Below, piece by piece: positions 14,567 through 22,097 of a stretch of 25,761 nt of DNA. The stretch covers positions 1 through 25,761 of the forward strand of contig JABGQE010000003.1 in assembly GCA_018648925.1 (NCBI GenBank). Direction: 5' to 3'. Both the position numbers and the translations under genes were made by a program. Each line of letters opens with the position of its first letter. Position 1 is the stretch's first letter. Under the pieces are notes generated by a model. The model saw nothing but the letters and a program-made list of their open reading frames with translations. It did not search any database and was not told where the DNA came from. The DNA is from a bacterium. Lineage in GTDB: Bacteria > Patescibacteriota > Minisyncoccia > Phycocordibacterales > UBA2163.

Positions 14567-14590
14567 ACTTAATATATTACCATAATAAAA

Positions 14591-14617
14591 AATGTTAAAC
14601 ACTCGGTGTTTAACATT
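14591..14617. repeat. RAYT-2 hairpin, 5' side; also a terminator for the LOG-family gene
   Basis: AATGTTAAACAC, loop TCG, GTGTTTAACATT: the 13872 hairpin in inverted orientation, 25 nt before the transposase ATG. On the minus strand the stem is followed by six T residues (ACATTTTTTATT), so it should also stop transcription coming from the gene at 14642-15283. Confidence 0.85.
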
Positions 14618-14641
14618 TTTACTTTACTAGCGGGTGTTTTT

Positions 14642-15283
14642 TTATTTAATTAGATCTTCTGGATTTGGTATACCCATACTACCGTGATTCCTATATATCC
14701 TACCGTGACTTTCTTTCTCTTGTATAACTTTTTCTATAACCCTAGCCACTAATTTCTTTGGATCACTATCAAAAATTATCTTATCGTTAGTCCTATTGCT
14801 AGCATCTAGCATATGTTTAAGTACTTCGTCCGTCTCCCAATCCCCCTCTAGTATCCCTATCGGTTTACCGTCCTCATATGCAACTGTAAACTCGTTTATA
14901 GTACCTATCCTCCCACACCCAATAAACACAGCGTCAGCAGAACGAGTAAGTATAAGGTTTCTGCCAGAATAACCAAAGCCTGTGTAAACCATAACGTCCA
15001 TATAATCAAGAGGTAGCTTGTAAAATTGTAAATGTTCTTCTTCTGTTGAAGCAGGAGAAAAGCCTATTGATAGACCCCCCTCTTCTTTGGCACCTGTCGC
15101 AGACCAAAACGGAAATCCTGTAGTTGCGCCTGTGGTTAATATACCACCCTGGCGAACTATCTCTCTACCGAGTTCTTTACCCTTCTCAAATGCATCTAAA
15201 CCACAGTGTCCAGTTTCTGCTGCACCTGATACACAGAGTTTTAATTTATAATTATTTTTTTCTTCTTTACCGTCTTTATCCAT
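14642..15283 (-). CDS. LOG/SLOG-family protein (TIGR00725-like)
   Basis: 213 residues with a Rossmann-like fold of the SLOG/LOG superfamily. Seen: LKLCVSGAAE near the N-terminus, GREIVRQGGILTTGATTGFPFW (about 39-60), GYSGRNLILTRSADAVFIGCG (about 104-124) and GRIGTINEFTVAYEDGKPIGIL, which occupies the place of the GGxGTxxE motif of LOG phosphoribohydrolases. Members bind nucleotides or related ligands. Some LOG proteins release free cytokinin-type bases from nucleotide monophosphates, but the canonical motif is altered here, so I do not assign that activity. The gene is separated from the upstream MBL nuclease by 25 nt. Confidence 0.75.
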   Translation of the reverse strand: MDKDGKEEKNNYKLKLCVSGAAETGHCGLDAFEKGKELGREIVRQGGILTTGATTGFPFWSATGAKEEGGLSIGFSPASTEEEHLQFYKLPLDYMDVMVYTGFGYSGRNLILTRSADAVFIGCGRIGTINEFTVAYEDGKPIGILEGDWETDEVLKHMLDASNRTNDKIIFDSDPKKLVARVIEKVIQEKESHGRIYRNHGSMGIPNPEDLIK

Positions 15284-15308
15284 ATTTTTATTGTATCACA
15301 TTTAAAAA

Positions 15309-16676
15309 TTATAGTTCAAAGCTTTCCCCAAGTTTGGGAGCGATAGCGTTTACACCCACATAGTCACGTAGACGCTGAACTAAGAAAAGCGCTGATTTTT
15401 GTTCTCCCATTACTACAAATACTTTCTTGAGTGTCTCTGCTGAATCGTCAACAAATTCAATAAGGCCATCGGAGTCTTTATGTGCTGAATACCCTGTTAG
15501 ATTTATAACTTGTGCGCGTACTTGCACCCTTTGACCCATGATATCTACTTCTTTTGCGCCGTCCACAAGCTTTCTACCTAGACTTCCTGCAGCTTGATAA
15601 CCCACTATTAGAAGAGTGCTGTTTGGGTCAGGTAAATGCCTTTTTTCATGATGTATTATTCGCCCGCCGTTTGACATACCAGAGCCTGCAATAATGATTT
15701 TTGGATTAGGAGTATCTGCAATGTTTATAGATTCTTGATGATGCTCTGTGAATTCTAAAAGTGGAAATTTGAATATATCATCCCCTCCAGCTATCTCGTC
15801 TTTAACACCCTTATTAAAATTTTGAATTCTGTCTTGATAAACTTTTGTTACTTTTATCGCAAGCGGTGAATCTAAAAATACTGGCACCTTAGGAATCTTC
15901 CCACCTTCAACTAAATTATTTATTTCATATAAAAGTACTTGGGTACGTTCTATAGAAAATGCAGGAATAAGAAGTGCTCCGCCTTTGTTTATCGTACTCT
16001 CTATAGCATCCCTGAGTCTTTGTGTACGCTCTTCAACTGCCTCATGATTGCGGTCTCCATACACACTTTCTATCACCATAAAGTCGGCATCCTTTACCAC
16101 CTCTGTGTCTCTTAAAAGTGGGGCTGGAGAATTACCTAAATCACCCGTAAACACAACCTTTCTGCCATTATGTTTAAATTCAATAATTGCAGAACCTAAA
16201 ATATGCCCTGCGTCTTTAAATACAGCTTTCAGATTATCACTTATATCAATCTGCTCTTTATACTTAATAGATTTCCAAAGTGCCATAGTTCGTTTCACAT
16301 CTTCTCTATCATAAAGCGGTTCTATACCTTTTCTCTTTGCCTCTTTTGCAAGTACACCCATACTATCTACAAGCGAAATTTCTGTAATTTCCATAGTCGC
16401 TGGTGTTGAATAAATCACTCCTTTAAAACCTTCTTTAACAAGCTTTGGTATTCTACCAATGTGGTCCAGATGCGCGTGAGTTATAAAAAGAATATCAATA
16501 CTTGCAGGATCATATGGGAAGGGTTTCTTATTTTGATCTTCTGCAAAGTCTCCACCTTGGAATAGACCGCAGTCTACAAGAATTCTTTTACCCTCCCCTT
16601 CTAGAAGAAAGTTGGCACCAGTAACAGAACCTGTACCTCCGTGGAATGTTAGTTTTAATTTATTTTGATCTTTCAT
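15309..16676 (-). CDS. MBL-fold/beta-CASP RNA-processing nuclease
   Basis: 455 residues of the metallo-beta-lactamase/beta-CASP family (CPSF73/TTHA0252-like), cytoplasmic zinc nucleases that process or degrade RNA. The metal motif HAHLDH is at residues 67-72 (His67, His69, Asp71, His72), with later ligands in DAGHILGSA and TGDLG. The beta-CASP part contains PAFSIERTQVLLYEI and IIAGSGMSNGGRIIHH. The C-terminal RMMBL-type motif is LTGYSAHKDSDGLIEFVD. It lacks the long C-terminal domain of RNase J. The start overlaps the 3' end of the upstream membrane-protein gene by 17 nt, indicating co-transcription. Confidence 0.92.
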   Translation of the reverse strand: MKDQNKLKLTFHGGTGSVTGANFLLEGEGKRILVDCGLFQGGDFAEDQNKKPFPYDPASIDILFITHAHLDHIGRIPKLVKEGFKGVIYSTPATMEITEISLVDSMGVLAKEAKRKGIEPLYDREDVKRTMALWKSIKYKEQIDISDNLKAVFKDAGHILGSAIIEFKHNGRKVVFTGDLGNSPAPLLRDTEVVKDADFMVIESVYGDRNHEAVEERTQRLRDAIESTINKGGALLIPAFSIERTQVLLYEINNLVEGGKIPKVPVFLDSPLAIKVTKVYQDRIQNFNKGVKDEIAGGDDIFKFPLLEFTEHHQESINIADTPNPKIIIAGSGMSNGGRIIHHEKRHLPDPNSTLLIVGYQAAGSLGRKLVDGAKEVDIMGQRVQVRAQVINLTGYSAHKDSDGLIEFVDDSAETLKKVFVVMGEQKSALFLVQRLRDYVGVNAIAPKLGESFEL

Positions 16677-17085
16677 GGTTTAAAATATTAGGTTTATATG
16701 AATACACCACATACGTAGCTGCAACAATACTTCCTAAAGTATCCATAATAAGATCTAGTATTGTATCTGCAATATAGTCTGGGTCAACAGCTCCAACATA
16801 AAATTCAAAGACTTCCCAAAGTACTCCCACGATAATTGTTGAGACTATTGAGATTAAAAATATACGAGTTTTACTTATAGGAAGATCATCATTTTTATAA
16901 AAACGTCCTGAAAAATAAATATACCAGATTGCAGTGGACCCAACCCAAAGACCACCCAAAAAATGTACCATTATGTCAAACCATGGAAGTGTCCAGTATA
17001 AATAAAAATATGTGGCAATCAGATGAATTACCGCTATTGATATAATGAGTATAAAATTTGTTATAAAAAGCCGTCGTTTAAACAT
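16660..17085 (-). CDS. Four-helix membrane protein (YjdF/DUF2238-like)
   Basis: 141 residues with four predicted membrane helices (about 6-30, 36-58, 72-93, 105-128). Conserved-looking polar residues lie in or near the helices: WFDIMVHFLGG (Asp, His), LWEVFEF (two Glu), and DTILDLIMDTLGSIVA (three Asp). This pattern is typical of the small DUF2238/YjdF-like and VanZ-like membrane proteins of unknown function. It overlaps the start of the beta-CASP nuclease gene. The terminator at 17115-17149 isolates it from the RNA gene upstream. Confidence 0.65.
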   Translation of the reverse strand: MFKRRLFITNFILIISIAVIHLIATYFYLYWTLPWFDIMVHFLGGLWVGSTAIWYIYFSGRFYKNDDLPISKTRIFLISIVSTIIVGVLWEVFEFYVGAVDPDYIADTILDLIMDTLGSIVAATYVVYSYKPNILNHERSK

Positions 17086-17114
17086 TCATAAATTATAACA
17101 TAATGTAAAATATC

Positions 17115-17149
17115 AAAAAATCGCAGGCCATTATGGCCTGCGATTTTTT
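17115..17149. terminator. Strong terminator of the 17274-17115 RNA
   Basis: AAAAAATCGCAGGCCA, loop TTA, TGGCCTGCGATTTTTT: a perfect 16-bp stem with A/T tails on both sides, so it works in both directions. On the minus strand it follows the closing stem of the RNA after 3 nt. Confidence 0.95.
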
Positions 17150-17274
17150 GTTGGGCTATCTATCATGTTGACCACAGCTTATGCTATGTGGGTGTTTATA
17201 GCATTACACCAAGATGCAATGACTTCCAAACTCCCTTGTCAATAAGTAATCTAGACAACATGGTAAATAACCCT
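17115..17274 (-). ncRNA. Structured RNA of unknown class (~160 nt, 6S-like rod shape)
   Basis: An independent minus-strand RNA gene with near-consensus promoter and strong terminator. The transcript would begin at GGG of a long closing stem: 17273-17256 (GGGTTATTTACCATGTTG) pairs with 17170-17153 (CAACATGATAGATAGCCC), 17 of 18 positions including two G-U pairs. ATGCTAT/ATAGCAT forms an inner hairpin (17203-17180), leaving a large internal loop on the 5' side. Long closing stem, internal bubble and terminal hairpin recall 6S RNA, but I cannot confirm that: no conserved 6S sequence is recognised. It lacks the conserved apical motif of small SRP RNA. No frame encodes a plausible protein. Confidence 0.7.
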
Positions 17275-17280
17275 ACTTAT

Positions 17281-17309
17281 ATTATACTCCTGTGAAATAC
17301 TGTTTGCAA
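17281..17309 (-). promoter_or_regulatory. Promoter of the 17274-17115 RNA
   Basis: TTGCAA (17309-17304), exactly 17-nt spacer, perfect TATAAT (17286-17281). Initiation would fall at about 17274, the first base before the closing stem. It lies 18 nt after the ndk stop. Confidence 0.8.
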
Positions 17310-17326
17310 CTTTGCGGAAGAAGGGT

Positions 17327-17938
17327 TTACTCTAGAATCCCATCTAAATCTACATCGTACAAAATAGCCTCTTGTATAAGCCTATAATTTATAAGCTCGT
17401 CTTCTTTAAACCAAAGCTTGATCTCATCTTCTGCTTCTTCTACCGTACCTGATGCATGAAGAATGTTTCTTACTGCCCTTCCTGCAACATCAGACATAAC
17501 ATAGGAATCTAGAACGAAATCTCCTCTGATTGTTCCTACGTCTGATGAAAGTGGCTCTGTAGCACCTGTAAGCTTCCTTACTATGCCGACAGCGTGTGCA
17601 CCTTGCCACACCATCATGATTACAGGACCACTTGTTATGTAACGCTTCAGACTTTCAAGCACAACTTTTGTAATCTCAAGAGGGTCTTCTGATGGTGGTT
17701 CTTGCCCTTTCTTTTTGTAATTAGCTATTGTCTTTTCCCCTGTCTTTCGCATCCATTCTGGGTCTAATGTATAGTGCTTTTCAACCATATCTGGAGTTGT
17801 AACTCCCATCTTAAGACCAACAAGCTTAAGCCCGATCTTTTCATATCGTTTTATAACTTCCCCAATAAGAGACCTTTGCACGCCGTCTGGCTTGATGATT
17901 ACAAACGTCCTTTCTTCTTTGTGATGTTTATCTGCCAT
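17327..17938 (-). CDS. ndk: Nucleoside diphosphate kinase (extended form)
   Basis: NDK moves the terminal phosphate between nucleoside tri- and diphosphates through a phospho-histidine. Seen: FVIIKPDGVQRSLIGEVIKR (Lys16), GPVIMMVWQGAHAVGIVRKL, GTIRGDF and the active-site His161 in NILHASGTVEEAEDEI. At 203 residues it is much longer than the usual 135-150. An insertion of about 35-40 residues (about 62-100, including KKKGQEPPSEDPLEITKV) falls in the substrate-facing region, and there is a C-terminal extension (from about 176). Similar long forms exist in Patescibacteria and archaea. It lies 43 nt after map and probably ends the ribosomal/secY operon. Confidence 0.93.
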   Translation of the reverse strand: MADKHHKEERTFVIIKPDGVQRSLIGEVIKRYEKIGLKLVGLKMGVTTPDMVEKHYTLDPEWMRKTGEKTIANYKKKGQEPPSEDPLEITKVVLESLKRYITSGPVIMMVWQGAHAVGIVRKLTGATEPLSSDVGTIRGDFVLDSYVMSDVAGRAVRNILHASGTVEEAEDEIKLWFKEDELINYRLIQEAILYDVDLDGILE

Positions 17939-17981
17939 AATTAAAATAATTTAAATGATATTAAGCTTGAATAATAACGCA

Positions 17982-18749
17982 CTATCGTACTTTAGTCAAA
18001 ATCTCTGGATTGCCAGCTGTGACTAAAATCGTATGTTCAAAATGTGCGCTGTTCGTACCGTCGGCTGTTTTATATGTATAGTCGTCGTCAGCAAGCTCAA
18101 TACGAGAATCACCTAGATTGAGCATCGGCTCAAGCGCCAAGACCATCCCTGCTTTGAGCTTCTCCCCTTCACCCTTTTCACCGTAGTTTGCAATGTATGG
18201 CTCTTCAGCTACTTTATGTCCTACGCCATGCCCACCAAGCTCTACCGGTGAACCATAGCCATAATCCTTCACAAATTCATCTATAGCGTACCCTATGTCC
18301 CCTACAGTGTTACCAGCGCGTGCTGCTTTTATGCCGACCATAAGCGCTTCTTTTGTGATGTTCATAAGCTTTTGATCAGCTTTGTTTATCTCTCCCACAC
18401 CTACAGTGACCGCAGTGTCTAAGAATAAACCTTTGTGTTTGAGCCCTAGGTCAAGGCCTACGATGTCGCCTTCTTTTAAGACTCTGCCACCTTCGTTTGG
18501 TATACCGTGGACTATTTCGTCGTTCACAGATACACAAAGGGTTGCGGGATACGGTCGGCTAGCTCCTTCTGGCGTATAGTCTAAAAACGATGGTTCGTCG
18601 CCACCTTCCCTTATGAGTTTTTCTGCAAGCTCGTCTAATACAGATACATTGATACCAGCTTTCGCTTCCTCAGATACTTTTTGTAAAATCTCTGCAAGAC
18701 GCTTCCCGCCTTCGCGCATTATTTCTATTTCTTCTTTTGTTTTTATCAT
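17982..18749 (-). CDS. map: Methionine aminopeptidase, type I
   Basis: Removes the initiator methionine from nascent proteins in the cytoplasm. The 255-residue length fits type I. The five metal ligands are visible: Asp100 (GLDLGL), Asp111 (FLDTA), His174 (GGHGVGH), Glu207 (ALEPM) and Glu238 (HFEHT), with His81 (EIVHGIP) as substrate-contacting residue. It follows the adenylate kinase gene by a single base. The secY-adk-map order is the classical spc-operon tail. Confidence 0.97.
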   Translation of the reverse strand: MIKTKEEIEIMREGGKRLAEILQKVSEEAKAGINVSVLDELAEKLIREGGDEPSFLDYTPEGASRPYPATLCVSVNDEIVHGIPNEGGRVLKEGDIVGLDLGLKHKGLFLDTAVTVGVGEINKADQKLMNITKEALMVGIKAARAGNTVGDIGYAIDEFVKDYGYGSPVELGGHGVGHKVAEEPYIANYGEKGEGEKLKAGMVLALEPMLNLGDSRIELADDDYTYKTADGTNSAHFEHTILVTAGNPEILTKVR

Positions 18750-18750
18750 T

Positions 18751-19341
18751 TTATTTCTCTAAGTTTTGCACTATCTGATTGTGAACTTCTTCAATACTTT
18801 GCTCGCCATTTATATCAAAAAAGTTATAGTTTGAATTGTTTTTATAAAAATCAATCGCTTCTATGGTCTCAGTATCAAACCAGTCAAGACGTTTCTTAAT
18901 ACCAGCATCTGTATCATCTGATCTTTGACGATCCTTCAACCTATTTGTAGCCCAATCTTCTGATACATTTATATAGATTACATTAACATTACTGCGTTTA
19001 TAAAAACTAAATGCCCCATCAAGTACATGTGCTTCATTGAGCTTCCTTGGGGTGCCGTCAAGTATTAGGTGTTTTTTATCATTAAGATTTTTAGTTAAAT
19101 AATCAGCCCAAACCCAAATAGCAAGAAATGCTGGCTGAAGCTCACCTTTTGTATTTACTTCTTTTGCAAGCTTGCTTGAGTAAGAATCGCTTTTCAAGAA
19201 TTCACGAAACTCGTCTCCTGATTCTACATAAAGTATCTCAGTCTCTGAATCTTGCTTCTTGATATACTCTTGTAGTAAATCAGCCTGAGTGCCTTTACCA
19301 GAACCTGAGCGTCCGATGATTATAAATGTTTGTAGTGTCAT
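18751..19341 (-). CDS. adk: Adenylate kinase / nucleoside monophosphate kinase
   Basis: 196 residues. The P-loop GRSGSGKGTQ is at 10-19, then YVESGDEFREFL (NMP-binding region), HLILDGTPRKLNEAHVLD and the arginines of RLKDRQRSDDTDAGIKKRLDWF. This is the adenylate kinase fold; position between secY and map supports Adk (AMP + ATP to 2 ADP). The sequence is divergent. The LID region is short and lacks the four-cysteine zinc site, and DGTPR replaces the usual DGFPR, so another nucleoside monophosphate could be the substrate. Confidence 0.85.
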   Translation of the reverse strand: MTLQTFIIIGRSGSGKGTQADLLQEYIKKQDSETEILYVESGDEFREFLKSDSYSSKLAKEVNTKGELQPAFLAIWVWADYLTKNLNDKKHLILDGTPRKLNEAHVLDGAFSFYKRSNVNVIYINVSEDWATNRLKDRQRSDDTDAGIKKRLDWFDTETIEAIDFYKNNSNYNFFDINGEQSIEEVHNQIVQNLEK

Positions 19342-19390
19342 GGTTTAAGTATAAAATTATTAAACACAAAACACAAAGTTATTAGGTAGA

Positions 19391-20662
19391 TTAGTATTCA
19401 CGCATTGAGATTTGCGCTTCTATCTTTCGCACGAGGTCTATAACTACAGATACGGCAATTAGAAGTGCTGTACCGCCAATAGCAAGCGCTGTGACACCTG
19501 TAATAGCCTGCATACCAAGAGGAATAACTGCGATAAGTCCTAGGAAAAGCGCGCCTACTAAAGTGATTCTAGTTAGAATTTTACCAATGTATTCTGATGT
19601 AGTTTTACCTGGTCGGACCCCTGGTACGAATGCTCCACTCTTTTGTAAGTTAGTCGCAATAGAGTCTGGATCAAATGTAACGGCAGTATAGAAATATGTA
19701 AACAGAAATACTAATAAGAAATAAATCGCGCCGTATATCCAACCGTTCTCAAGTACTCGTAATATAAAACTAGAGATAGATGCAATGATCTGACTATCTA
19801 CATTGACGACGAAGTTGAGGATCATCTGTGGGAAAAGAAGTATTGAAAGTGCAAAGATGATAGGGATAACTCCAGCTTGGTTCACACGAAGGGGTAGATA
19901 CGTGGAGATACCACCGTACTGCTTCATACCCCGCACACGCTTCGCATAGGTAATAGGTATCGGACGCTCAGCTTCAGTAACCACCACAACCCCTGCTGTA
20001 ATAAGAAGCCCTGCGACTATAAAACCTAGATATAATGGAATCTGTGATACATCAAATGTAAAGATAAGTTGGTTTAGAGTGCTTGGTAGCCCTGCGACAA
20101 TACCTGCAAAGATGATGAGCGATACACCGTTACCAATACCAAACTCTGATATAAGCTCACCTATCCACATCAGAAGTATAGAACCTGCTGCGATAACGAG
20201 CACGTTTGTTATAAGACCAAACATACCAAGATCTGGTACTATACCCTGCCTTGTAAGAAGTGTTAGAAATGCAAAACCCTGCATAAATGCAAGTGGTATT
20301 GTAATAAGTCTTGAATACTGGCTGAACTTCTTTCGTCCTGCTTCACCTTCTTCCTGATAAATAGCCTTAAGCTTTGGCGACATGATGGTCAGAAGTTGCA
20401 TGATGATAGATGAAGTAATGTACGGTGCAACGCCAAGCATCACTATAGAGAGGTTTGAAAGCCCACCTCCTGAGAAGATATTAAGAAGTCCTAGGAATTG
20501 GTTACCTGAGAAAAACTGGTCAAGCTGAAATGCATCAACTCCTGGAATAGGAATAACTGCAAGCAATCGGAAAACTGCAAGCGCTGCAAATACGAAGATT
20601 ATTCTCTTTCTAAGAGTTGCGTCTTTAAATACTAAACTTAATTTACTTAAAAAATTGTTCAT
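19391..20662 (-). CDS. secY: Preprotein translocase channel subunit SecY
   Basis: Membrane channel for secretion and insertion of proteins, partner of SecA (8496-11006) and SecE. 423 residues with ten predicted membrane helices. The N-terminus RKRIIFVFAALAVFRLLAVIPIPGVD, the plug region GNQFLGLLNIFSGGGLSNLSI, the loop TEAERPIPITYAKRVRG, INQAG-like RVNQAGVIPIIFA, and the C-terminal GKTTSEYI segment are diagnostic. It starts 4 nt after the rplO stop within the spc-type operon. Confidence 0.98.
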   Translation of the reverse strand: MNNFLSKLSLVFKDATLRKRIIFVFAALAVFRLLAVIPIPGVDAFQLDQFFSGNQFLGLLNIFSGGGLSNLSIVMLGVAPYITSSIIMQLLTIMSPKLKAIYQEEGEAGRKKFSQYSRLITIPLAFMQGFAFLTLLTRQGIVPDLGMFGLITNVLVIAAGSILLMWIGELISEFGIGNGVSLIIFAGIVAGLPSTLNQLIFTFDVSQIPLYLGFIVAGLLITAGVVVVTEAERPIPITYAKRVRGMKQYGGISTYLPLRVNQAGVIPIIFALSILLFPQMILNFVVNVDSQIIASISSFILRVLENGWIYGAIYFLLVFLFTYFYTAVTFDPDSIATNLQKSGAFVPGVRPGKTTSEYIGKILTRITLVGALFLGLIAVIPLGMQAITGVTALAIGGTALLIAVSVVIDLVRKIEAQISMREY

Positions 20663-20666
20663 ATTT

Positions 20667-21119
20667 TTATGCTTCTACTTTTCCTCCTGCTTTCTCTACT
20701 TGCGCCTTAGCACTTTCTGAAATAGTAAATCCTGATACTTCTAGCTTCTTTGAAAGCGTACCTTTTCCAAGGATTTTTACCTTTGGTATTCTTCCCTTCT
20801 TCTTGTCTAAAAGCCCAAGGGACACAAGTACTTTAGGATTAACCTTGTCACCATCTCCAAAATTCTCTTCAAGAATTGTTAGATTGATAGGTGTTGGCTT
20901 AACTACAGAACTGTTTACAGTTCGAGAACGATTCACACCATGCCCACGGAGCTTAGGAAGCTTCTTGATCATGTCGCGTATCTCTGGGCGCAATGAATGC
21001 CCCGCTCGTGCTTTCTGACCTTTGTGTCCTCGGCCTGAAGTCTTACCACGAAGACCGCCGCGACCTATTCGCTTTTTTGTCTTTGCTTTTGTCTTTCTTT
21101 GTAATTCGTGTAATTGCAT
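20667..21119 (-). CDS. rplO: 50S ribosomal protein uL15
   Basis: 150 residues. MQLHELQRKTKAKTKKRIGRGG followed by GKTSGRGHKGQKARAGHSLRP is the Gly/Arg-rich uL15 N-terminus that penetrates 23S rRNA. The globular C-terminal half ends SESAKAQVEKAGGKVE. Only 4 nt separate it from rpsE, leaving no space for rpmD (uL30), which lies between these genes in most other bacteria. Confidence 0.96.
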   Translation of the reverse strand: MQLHELQRKTKAKTKKRIGRGGLRGKTSGRGHKGQKARAGHSLRPEIRDMIKKLPKLRGHGVNRSRTVNSSVVKPTPINLTILEENFGDGDKVNPKVLVSLGLLDKKKGRIPKVKILGKGTLSKKLEVSGFTISESAKAQVEKAGGKVEA

Positions 21120-21123
21120 AATG

Positions 21124-21735
21124 TTAATTTAGTTGTTCAAGAGCTTTTATAGCTGCTCTTGCATTGTTTAGCTTATTCTTACTTCGTGACATCACCTTTG
21201 CTGTAACGTCCTTCACACCTGCAAGCTCAAGTACGTTTCGTACAGAAGAACCAGCCACCATACCTTTCTCGGGAGATGGCATGATGTTCACCACTGAAGA
21301 AGTATATTTAGCAGATACGTCGTGAGCGATTCTCATGTTTTTATCAAGCGGCACTTTTATCATTGCTTTCTTTGCAGATCTTGTCGCTTTTTCTATCGCA
21401 AGTGCTGTGTCTGATGCCTTACCAACTCCCACTCCCACTGAACCTTTTTTGTTACCTGAGATCATAGCTACAGAGAAACTAAAGCGTCGTCCACCCTTAA
21501 CAACACGTACCACTCTCCTAATACTTATGATCTTTTGGTCGTATTCTGAACGTGGTTTTTCTGGCCTTCTTGATGAACGTTTATTCTTGGGGCGTGTATT
21601 TCTAGTAAATTCTTTTTTAACACCTTTTGGTGCATCAGAAGACACAGGGGCTTTAACTTCAGCCTTTGGTGTTTCCCCACCTGCTTGTGGAGTTTCTATT
21701 TTAGTTTCTTCTTTTTTTGTTATTTCTTCTGTCAT
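21124..21735 (-). CDS. rpsE: 30S ribosomal protein uS5 with N-terminal extension
   Basis: 203 residues, longer than the usual ~165. The core starts near residue 64 (YDQKIISIRRVVRVVKGGRRFSFS) and carries GSVGVGVGKASDTALAIEKA, RSAKKAMIKVPL, and MPSPEKGMVAGSSVRNVLELAGVKD. uS5 helps control decoding accuracy and mRNA entry in the 30S subunit. The first ~60 residues are a low-complexity Glu/Lys/Pro tail including IETPQAGGETPKAEV, which contains a hairpin-forming repeat similar to those in secA and the gene at 3893. Such tails on ribosomal proteins are frequent in this group. Confidence 0.95.
   Translation of the reverse strand: MTEEITKKEETKIETPQAGGETPKAEVKAPVSSDAPKGVKKEFTRNTRPKNKRSSRRPEKPRSEYDQKIISIRRVVRVVKGGRRFSFSVAMISGNKKGSVGVGVGKASDTALAIEKATRSAKKAMIKVPLDKNMRIAHDVSAKYTSSVVNIMPSPEKGMVAGSSVRNVLELAGVKDVTAKVMSRSKNKLNNARAAIKALEQLN
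21677..21690. repeat. Small hairpin inside rpsE, translated PQAGG
   Basis: CCAC, CTGCTT, GTGG is a weak 4-bp stem. It is the third place in the window where a GC-rich inverted repeat is read in frame as (P)xAGGE. It could be coincidence; the palindrome is much poorer than in secA. Confidence 0.3.
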
Positions 21736-21743
21736 ATTTAATA

Positions 21744-22094
21744 TTAAAATTTAAGTCCTCCTTCTCGTGCACTGTCTGCAAAAGCTTTTATTTTGCCAGC
21801 GTAAAGGAAACCACCTCTGTCAAAGACAACTTCTTTGATCTTCTTTTCAATAGCCTTTTTTGCTATCTCTTTTCCAGCCTCTGATGCCTTCTGCGTCATT
21901 GTCTTTCCTTTCTTTGTGTCAGTCAGAGCACTTACGATAGTAGTACGACCATCATCGTCAATAACTTGCGCATAGATGCGCTTGTTTGATTTGTATAGAG
22001 AAAGTCGTGGTGTCTCTTTAGTACCAGAAACACGCGCACGTATTTTCTTGTGACGCTTTACTCTCTTTCTTGTTTTTTCGTTTAGTTTACTCAT
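21744..22094 (-). CDS. rplR: 50S ribosomal protein uL18
   Basis: 116 residues. RVKRHKKIRARVSGTKETPRLSLYKSNKRIYAQVIDDD matches the 5S rRNA-binding protein uL18, with FDRGGFLYAGKIKAFADSAREGGL at the C-terminus. Standard position between rplF and rpsE, with short gaps on both sides. Confidence 0.97.
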   Translation of the reverse strand: MSKLNEKTRKRVKRHKKIRARVSGTKETPRLSLYKSNKRIYAQVIDDDGRTTIVSALTDTKKGKTMTQKASEAGKEIAKKAIEKKIKEVVFDRGGFLYAGKIKAFADSAREGGLKF

Positions 22095-22097
22095 ATT

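Noticed and set aside
14567..14602. GTG start at 14602 for the second transposase
   Set aside because: It falls in the flanking hairpin and adds 12 non-conserved residues; the ATG at 14566 matches the family N-terminus.
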